Part shown: positions 45,153 to 50,680 of the stretch, in pieces
How the letters are laid out: the number at the start of each line of letters is the position of its first letter
Position numbering within the stretch: position 1 is the first letter of the stretch
Assembly: GCF_000485595.1 (NCBI RefSeq)
Contig: NW_014578853.1
Location: 1-50,680 of the forward strand
Reading direction: 5' to 3'
DNA: 50,680 bases
Source of the DNA: Priapulus caudatus
Lineage: Eukaryota; Priapulida; Priapulimorpha; Priapulimorphida; Priapulidae
Position numbers and translations under genes: made by a program
The notes under the pieces: model-generated
Database searches by the model: none
What the model was told of the DNA's origin: nothing
Seen by the model: the letters and a program-made list of their open reading frames with translations, nothing else

Positions 45153-45889
45153 CACGCACGCACGCACGCCACGGCACGCACGCACGCACGCAGCACCCTT
45201 CTCTTCCTCTCTATCTATCTATCTATCTCGTTCTCTCTCGCTACCTCTCCCCCCCTCTCTCTCTCTCTCTCGCACGCTCTCTCTCACATTTTTCTCCCTC
45301 TTTCTCTCTCTCTCTCCTGCTGCCGCAAAACACCAGCGAAGAATAAGTAAACAAGAGCGCAGAGCGTCTGGGGCTCATCTGAGGTCTGTTGCTACGGTTA
45401 TAAAACGTAACATTTAAGTCGTGCGTAGTGACACCTTTGTTATGCGCAGATATGCAGATACGCAGTTGGCGTACACATCAATTCAGCAACCTTCTGCATT
45501 CTGCATACCTTCCACATCCCATTGGTTGATACAAAGTGATGGCGTGGCCTGAAACTCCTGTTTTATGGTGCATTGTGACCCTAACCGTAACCCTAAACCC
45601 TATTAAAAAAACACAAAAAATTAATTTTTGTAAAAATTATTTGTTGTTATTGAAATTGTTGTAAATAAATCATGTAAATATTTGCGTTAATTGGAAAAAA
45701 AGTAGTTAAATGGATAAGATAGAAAAATGCAGAAAACAGGTAAATAATAAAAATCTGACTGGCGATTCGAGTCCAACGACTTTGAGCGTAATCCTGTGCT
45801 GTAGCCGTTGGGATAACACAAGGTTATGGGCTTTCTAGATTATGGATGTGCCATGAATATGAGAACACTGTGTGACATCATTGAGGCAG
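45036..45889. other. Sequence upstream of the putative exon; no gene seen
   Basis: Contains an (ACGC)n run (about 45115-45192), ctatctatct and CT-rich sequence to 45320, a short telomere-like aaccctaaaccctat stretch near 45580-45602, then A+T-rich sequence. No splice-flanked frame recognised. Confidence 0.45.
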
Positions 45890-46438
45890 TTCAGGAATCC
45901 ATGTTTAACCCTCCTCTTGAAGGTCAAAAGGTTATCATTATCAGACACTTACTCTTCGCACGTCAGTGGAAAGCACATGTCATGGTCCTTTCAATAAAGT
46001 GAACAAAACATTTTTTCACTCTGTCCGTAAGGCCACGTCCTCAGAAAATGTCTGATATCTGACCTTTCCCCCACTGCCCTTTGACCTGTGACCTCCAATT
46101 TCGCACTGGTGATGGGTTTCCTGCCATCAGCAGAGCATCGGCTTAATATTAAGAGCATAGGCCGTTCAGATTTGTGCCGCAATTCCGTATTTCCTCCTAT
46201 ATACCTTAAGTTAAGGGGGAAATATTTCCCCTCCGTTTACACATCTTGACCTTTGACCCTTGACCCCCAAATTGATCCTCCCGAGTCCTTTTCACGACCC
46301 ACGTCCCGAATATCGTGACCGTACGTCGAGCGGTTAAGATTTGTGCCCAACTGTTGACGGACGCACGGACGGACGCACGGACGGACAATCATGCGATTCT
46401 ACAAGCTGCATCTGACTACGTCAGATGAGCGAAAAACA
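45890..46438. mobile_element. Dispersed element 3' part, copy 3
   Basis: Shares ccatgtttaaccctcctctt, gtcctttcaataaagtg, acctccaatttcg, gagcggttaagatttgtgcc and a gacggacgcacggac run with 22980-23606 and 42170-42784, ending in the hairpin ATCTGAC-TAC-GTCAGAT and gagcgaaaaa. The 5' half found in the other copies is not recognisable, so this is a 5'-shortened copy. Confidence 0.6.
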
Positions 46439-46683
46439 CAACAATACCTCGCGCTATTAACACACGATCGCACATCGACGGCAGGAGATAAAAAAAAGTC
46501 TCGCACGCACGAGCGAACAAGCAAGCTCCTAAATACATTATATACACGCACGCTCGCACGCACGCATACACGCATGCACGCACGCACGTACACATACACG
46601 CGTGCGCGCACACGCACACACACACACACACACACACATCCCTTCTCTCTCTCGTTCTCTCTCTCTCTCTCGTGAGTTCAAAA

Positions 46684-46727
<44 letters not shown>

Positions 46728-46842
46728 GACAGGCCTCTGCCGTATGTATAAGCGCGTGAGCTTCAGTAAATCACGGGGCAGCCGAATCACGTTCGCGGGT
46801 TTTTGCCTATTAAAACACAATTGCGAAGATTATAGCTTGCAT
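46439..46842. repeat. (ACGC)n, (AC)n and CT microsatellites
   Basis: ACGC-rich runs at 46545-46610 and 46685-46728, (AC)n at 46612-46638 and a CT run at 46642-46670. No gene. Confidence 0.85.
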
Positions 46843-47113
46843 GGGATGCACTTTCTCCAGGGCGTAGATGGAGTGTCACGTGATGTGGCTGCACTTGTGA
46901 TAGGATTAGGGTTAGGGTTCGTGTCAAACTCCACGACAGATGGCGCTCTCGCTCTGGCTCAATTCTATGCCAATTCAATTCAATTCAATTCAATTCAATT
47001 CTATCCTGAGTGAGCGAAGGGGCACTGCATGCAGTTTGGGTTCGGGTTAGGGTTTGGGTTAGTGCTGCCACGTCGCGGCACCCTCCATCTACGCCCGGGG
47101 GAAAGTGACACCC
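46843..47113. mobile_element. 271-bp MITE of the 12999-13315 family, 10-bp TSD, internal TTAGGG
   Basis: The left end GGGATGCACTTTCTCCAGGG and inverted right end GGGTGTCACTTTCCCCCGGG are both followed by cgtagatggag. Flanks TAGCTTGCAT (46833-46842) and TAGTTTGCAT (47114-47123) form a 10-bp duplication with one difference. The interior has tagggttagggttcg near 46909 and gggttagggtttgggttag near 47042. An AGATGGCGC word lies at 46938. It is inverted relative to the 13-kb copy as judged by the telomere-like strand. Confidence 0.75.
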
Positions 47114-47707
47114 TAGTTTGCATGCAGCTAGCTAGCGCGCTGTGGGCTGCCGAGTAGCACGCACGCATGCACGCACGCACACATACATACGCCACATACG
47201 CTTTCCTTCTATTATCTCTGTCTCTCTCTCTCTCTCAGAAGTTAAGACAAGACGATCACTGGTGAAAGATGTGCAAAGTAAAAACCAAGTGCCAGAGAGC
47301 GACACAAAACTAAACGAGGAGCCACAAAGGGAAACCGAGTGCTAGAGAGAGACAGAGCAAGGAAGAGAGAGAGAGAGATAGAGAGAGAAGAAGAGAGCGA
47401 GCAAGAAAGAGAGAGAGAAAGATAGATAGAGAGAGGAAAAGATAGGGAGAGAAAAATAAAGCGAGATAGAGAGAAGAGAGAGAGAAAAAAAAACAGAGAG
47501 CAATAGACGAGAGAGAGAGAGAGAGGGAGAGAGAGAAAGAGAGAAAAAGGAAGAATTTGCGAGAGACTGCGCGAGTGACAGAGCGAGACAGAGATGGGAG
47601 GGATAGACAGAGTGGTGCACTACGACACAGAAGGAGCACACAGCAACCGACCTTCACGGTACGCACAAACGACCTAAGGGCGCCGCGCGACAACCGACAG
47701 CGCACAC

Positions 47708-47883
47708 AGATGGCGCCACCGCGGCACGCGCCACTACACATAGATGGCGCTGGCGGTCGACTCCTCGCTCCGATCGTCGTCCTCATCCCCGAAACCATCG
47801 TCCCTCCCCCCGCGCGTAGGTGGCGCCCCCTGCACGCCCCCATCTCCTCTAGGTGGCGCCCCCCCTTCTCCGCTAGGTGGCGC
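47708..47883 (+). promoter_or_regulatory. Cluster of five CTCF-like AGRTGGCGC words
   Basis: AGATGGCGC at 47708 and 47742, and AGGTGGCGC at 47818, 47851 and 47875, all in the same orientation within 176 bp, ending 20 bp before the HMG-1 exon. The last reads CCGCTAGGTGGCGCCGGC, close to the bilaterian CTCF core (CCRSYAGRKGGCRS). The same words occur singly at 20548, 20627 and (minus strand) 20303 near C-clamp exon A, at 27917 (minus strand) near the alternative HMG exon, at 19033 (minus strand) and at 46938. A binding role is inferred only. Confidence 0.4.
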
Positions 47884-47902
47884 CGGCGACCGCGCGACTC
47901 AC

Positions 47903-48191
47903 CCGGCGTCCGAGGATCTGGTTGATGGCGGCGCTCTCCTTGAGCGTGCACTCGGCGACGACGGACGCGCGCATCTCCTTCATGTAAAGCATGAACGCGT
48001 TCAGCGGCTTCTTGATGTGGTTCTTCTTCTTGAGCGCAGCCTTGCTGAGCGGGCGCTCCCCCCCGCCACCGCCCGCCACCGCCCCCTGGTGGTGGTGGTG
48101 GTGGTGCGGCGGCGGCGGCTGCTGCGACGACGGCGACTGGTGGCTCGCCGCCGGCTGGCCACCGTGTGACTCGTGCAGGAGCAGCGAGTTC
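47903..48191 (-). CDS. TCF/LEF: TCF/LEF HMG-box first-half exon (clean version 3)
   Basis: A 289-nt exon with acceptor ctgacccctcag and donor gtgagt. It starts with one base completing an Arg codon, then [16 protein letters not shown], a Pro and six-His run, a Gly run, [13 protein letters not shown], and then [18 protein letters not shown] and [16 protein letters not shown]. The last block is essentially the invariant first half of the TCF/LEF HMG box, which inserts into and bends the CTTTGWW site. The exon ends after Arg-Arg in phase 0, exactly where vertebrate TCF genes continue with WHAL. The reading frame is complete, while the versions at 29783 and 37291 are interrupted. The Pro/His/Gly-rich part before the box is longer than in vertebrate orthologues. 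Confidence 0.96.
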
Positions 48192-48542
48192 CTGAGGGGT
48201 CAGAGGTCAAAGGTCAGCGCGAAGTACGGAAGTACGGTGAGGGAAGGGTGGTTCGTGTGTGTGGGGGGGGATCAGCATGGGTTATTTCGTATTGTTGTTA
48301 TTGTATGTTATCTGTATGTCTGTTTTGTATGATTCTCATGCACCACCTATTTTCATTTTCGTATTGATCGGATACCTTACCTATACGTTTTCGTACAAAT
48401 CTTACATTTTCAATATTACGTATCGTAACAATGTATTTTTCGTATTATTCTCAACTTCAAACTTAACCAATTCTTATTATACCATCGTTCGCATATATAT
48501 ATAGACGATATATATGCGTGTGTGTGTATATTATATACATAA

Positions 48543-48585
<43 letters not shown>

Positions 48586-48930
48586 TATGACATAGAATAT
48601 AGGCCGTGGCTACGCGGCCGGTTACCGGACACCCAGCTCCCAGGCTATATATATTTCTTAGGTAAACCCAACTATATTTTTTCAGTAAAAAAAATAAACA
48701 ATGCGTTTTTACAATAATATTACTTACCTTTAAGTATTTTATCAAAAAAATTGTTTTTGTACCTTTTGAAGCAATAGTACATGCTGGTAAAATCAACGAT
48801 TAGAAAGAGGGCGTGGCCTAATAGTGCCGTGGATTTTGGAATCTGCGCTGAGCTTTGTAATGGATGACCGGACGCGTAGCCGCTGCGTATAATATATATA
48901 TAAGTATATACATACATGTGCGCATCGTAC
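48192..48930. other. TCF intron between HMG-1 and PGPKQE exons (version 3)
   Basis: AT-rich, with a (TA)n at about 48545-48590, then a moderately unique stretch including ggccgtggctacgcggcc. No exon seen. Same layout in versions 1 (30081-30844) and 2 (37602-38385). Confidence 0.5.
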
Positions 48931-49062
48931 CTATGGTGATCCTGAGGATGGATTTCTTGTTTTGGTCCCGGCGTGACGATGGCTGGGTGGGCGATACCCG
49001 GGTGGTGGTGGTGCGGCGGCATCGCCGGTGACCCGGGCAGGCCAATGCCGGGCGGACTGTAC
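48931..49062 (-). CDS. TCF/LEF: TCF/LEF linker exon with HPGIAHPAIVTPGPKQE (clean version 3)
   Basis: A 132-nt exon with acceptor cttgttttag and donor gtacga. It starts with one base that completes Arg with the AG of the upstream exon, then YSPPGIGLPGSPAMPPHHHH, then PGIAHPAIVTPGPKQE and IHPQDHH, ending with AG that pairs with the G of the HMG-1 exon to give Arg. The block P-G-I-x-H-P-A-I-V-T-P-x-x-K-Q-E directly upstream of the HMG box is a family signature of TCF7L2, pangolin and LEF1. This region belongs to the context-dependent regulatory part that contacts Groucho and other co-factors. Confidence 0.92.
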   Translation of the reverse strand, partial: VQSARHWPARVTGDAAAPPPPGYRPPSHRHAGTKTRNPSSGSP

Positions 49063-49342
49063 CTAAAACAAGCGAGCAGCTGTGACGATGGCGGCCGCGG
49101 CGATGCGACGAAACGCCCAGCACCCCCGCGAGACATCCACCCACATGTCCGCACTTTATTTATGAAACTCCCACCCACACTGACACCACCCTAACCCCAC
49201 CCTCAAAGAGGACACCCACCTAACCACACCCACACTGACAACACCCACCTAACCCTGAATTAAGTGAAGGCATCCCCTAACCGTGCCACGTCCGACTCAC
49301 CCGTGGTGGGACAACGTCGGCGACGGCAGTGGCGCCACCTAC

Positions 49343-49429
49343 CTTGGCAATGTTCCAGTATTTACATGAAGCGAGCCGGGGTACGCCCCGCGGAACGTTG
49401 ATGCCACCGGGTACATCGACGACGGATGC
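49343..49429 (-). CDS. TCF/LEF: TCF/LEF linker exon SSMYPVASTFRGAYPGSL (clean version 3)
   Basis: An 87-nt exon with acceptor gtgtcttgcag and donor gtaggt. It reads one base, then HPSSMYPVASTFRGAYPG, SLHVNTGTLP and AG, which forms Arg with the next exon. The pattern YPV-x-x-x-FRxxYPxxLxVNxxxxxR is similar to the vertebrate TCF7L2 segment YPITTGGFRHPYPTALTVN that sits just before the proline-rich linker. Phases match the 48931 exon. The intron just upstream consists of the GAGACATGAGATGTGAG minisatellite, which runs to within about ten bases of the acceptor. The frame is intact here and altered by indels in versions 1 and 2. Confidence 0.78.
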
Positions 49430-49437
49430 CTGCAAGA

Positions 49438-50235
49438 CACGAGACGTGAGGCGTGAGACACGAGACATGAGATATGAGACATGAGACATGAGACATGAGA
49501 CATGAGACATGAGACATGAGACATGAGACATGAGACATGAGACATGAGATATGAGATACGGGATGTGAGACATGAGACACGAGCCATAAGACCATATGAC
49601 GCAAGACACGAGACGAGACACAAGGCATGGGATGTGAGATGTCAGCCGTGGGACATGAGATGTGAGACATGAGATGTGAGACATGAGATGTGAGACATGT
49701 GACGTGAGACATGAGATGTGAGCAGTTAGACACGGGACGTGAGACATGAGATGTGAGACATGAGACATGAGATGTGAGCCGTTAGACACGGGACGTGAGA
49801 CATGAGATGTGAGACATGAGACATGAGATGTGAGCCGTTAGACACGGGACGTGAGACATGAGATATGAGACATGAGATATGAGATGTGAGCCGTTAGACA
49901 CGGGACGTGAGACATGAGATATGAGACATGAGACATGAGATGTGAGCCGTTAGACACGGGACGTGAGACATGAGATGTGAGACATGAGATGTGAGACATG
50001 AGATGTGAGACATGAGATGTGAGACATGAGATGTGAGACATGAGACGTGAGACATGAGATGTGAGACACGAGATGTGAGCCGTTAGACACGGGACGTGAG
50101 ACATGAGATGTGAGATGTGAGACACGAGATGTGAGACATGAGACATGAGATGTGAGCCGTTAGACACGGGACGTGAGACATGAGATGTGAGATGTGAGAC
50201 ATGAGATGTGAGACACGAGATGTGATATTGTGAGA
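49438..50235. repeat. GAGACATGAGATGTGAG minisatellite, version 3 (clean)
   Basis: Clean array with two nested levels: gagacatga or gagacatgagatgtga short units, and a longer unit beginning with gccgttagacacgggacgtg. On the minus strand it reads CTCATGTCTCA and leads straight into the acceptor of the YPVAS exon at 49430. Confidence 0.93.
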
Positions 50236-50608
50236 TGTCAGATTGTGATAATTTTTGTTTATATTGTTGTATATGGATTTATATTGTTAATTTGTAGTTT
50301 ATATATTGTCATATATAATAATGTTACAATGTGCTTCACATTATACATGCAAATTTGAAACAATATCAATTAAATATTTTAAATCGTTTTAATTTTTAAA
50401 CATAAACTGAACTCAGAATCTAATGCATGTTAGTAATTTACTTGGTTAGTTGGTTAGCTAGTTAATTATTTACTTGGCTGCTTAATTAGTTAGTCGGAGA
50501 GTTAGCCAATTAGTTAGTTAGTAAATTACATAATTATTCAGTTGGTTAGTTATGGCAACGGCTAGTAAGGAGATTAGAGAATCGAACGTGAATTCAACGG
50601 AAAAATGT

Positions 50609-50680
<72 letters not shown>
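50236..50680. other. AT-rich intron ending in a (CT)n run
   Basis: AT-rich sequence with ttagttagt runs (50436-50530), then (CT)n at 50606-50680 where the window ends. No exon recognised. Confidence 0.55.

Larger units (their letters stand above)
12392..49429 (-). other. TCF/LEF: TCF/LEF-family transcription factor gene, partial (5' end missing), spliced
   Basis: This is the extent of the gene model built from individual exons. Seen: HMG-box halves containing [18 protein letters not shown] and KAKYFALARRERELHMQ or KYY-LARKER, two C-clamp exons with [17 protein letters not shown], and a terminal exon with RKKKCIRY. Intron phases chain correctly: linker exon ends phase 2, next starts with one base; HMG-1 ends phase 0, both HMG-2 exons start at Trp in phase 0; HMG-2 ends phase 1, both C-clamp exons start with two bases and end phase 2, terminal exon starts with one base. 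Known of the family: nuclear sequence-specific DNA-binding proteins that recruit beta-catenin (N-terminal domain, not in this window) or Groucho co-repressors to Wnt target genes; the C-clamp contacts a GC-rich helper site. Intron space is inflated because the 28.6-50.7 kb part holds three versions of one locus. Confidence 0.93.
47238..50680. repeat. Triplicated segment, version 3 (clean, runs off the window)
   Basis: Begins at gaagttaagacaagacgatc directly after a (CT)n run, continues through intact HMG-1, PGPKQE and YPVAS exons and a clean gagacatgagatgtgag array, to a (CT)n at 50606-50680. Its reading frames are intact where versions 1 and 2 are broken. Confidence 0.88.

Noticed and set aside
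1-50680. tRNA, rRNA or snRNA genes
   Set aside because: No cloverleaf with A and B boxes, rRNA segment or snRNA signature was recognised by eye on either strand; a covariance-model scan would be needed to exclude them.

Overview
This window is from an animal (metazoan) nuclear genome, most likely a marine invertebrate. Three observations support this: a spliced TCF/LEF Wnt-effector gene that carries a C-clamp, vertebrate/lophotrochozoan-type TTAGGG-like interstitial repeats, and very abundant satellites, microsatellites, MITE-like elements and a mariner-family fragment. Nothing in it is prokaryotic. Almost all long open frames are by-products of simple or tandem repeats (Ser/Leu runs, Thr/His runs, Val/Cys runs).

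One real gene is recognisable. A TCF/LEF (pangolin/TCF7L2-like) HMG-box transcription factor lies on the minus strand and covers about 12.4-49.4 kb. Reading 5' to 3' (right to left), the supported exons are: a proline/histidine-rich linker exon (49343-49429); the exon carrying HPGIAHPAIVTPGPKQE (48931-49062); the exon with the first half of the HMG box (47903-48191); a choice of two second halves of the HMG box (28239-28433, with its own stop, or 25380-25567); a choice of two equal-length C-clamp exons (20435-20507 or 19474-19546); and the terminal exon with RKKKCIRY and an alanine-rich acidic/Ser/Thr tail (12392-12854). All phases are compatible. Alternative splicing could therefore change DNA recognition in two modules. 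An isoform using the 28239-28433 exon would end there and lack the GWSARDNY/basic tail and the whole C-clamp.

Layout. 1-9.5 kb: noisy satellite arrays (52-bp unit, then a long composite unit, then about 78-bp units in opposing orientations, then a 20/41-bp GC-rich unit). 9.5-12.4 kb: 3' flank or UTR of the TCF gene. 12.4-12.9 kb: terminal TCF exon. 13-18.2 kb: a large intron with nested TIR elements, a 54-bp minisatellite, a long-TIR element and a 52-bp array. 19.4-20.6 kb: the two C-clamp exons. 21.3-23.6 kb: a fold-back mariner remnant and a 1.4-kb dispersed element. 24.4-27.4 kb: pyrimidine-rich repeats around the canonical HMG-2 exon. 28.2-28.4 kb: the alternative HMG-2 exon. 28.6-36.0, 36.0-45.0 and 47.2-50.7 kb: three versions of one locus, each with the HMG-1 and linker exons. 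Versions 1 and 2 are insertion-rich and separated by a 25-N gap, whereas version 3 is clean. The triplication looks like an assembly artefact (gap filling with uncorrected long reads) rather than biology, although versions 1 and 2 differ by a 1.4-kb element insertion.

Limits: assignments come from reading motifs and splice signals by eye, with no database search. The gene's 5' end lies outside the window or out of order within it, and repeat boundaries are approximate.
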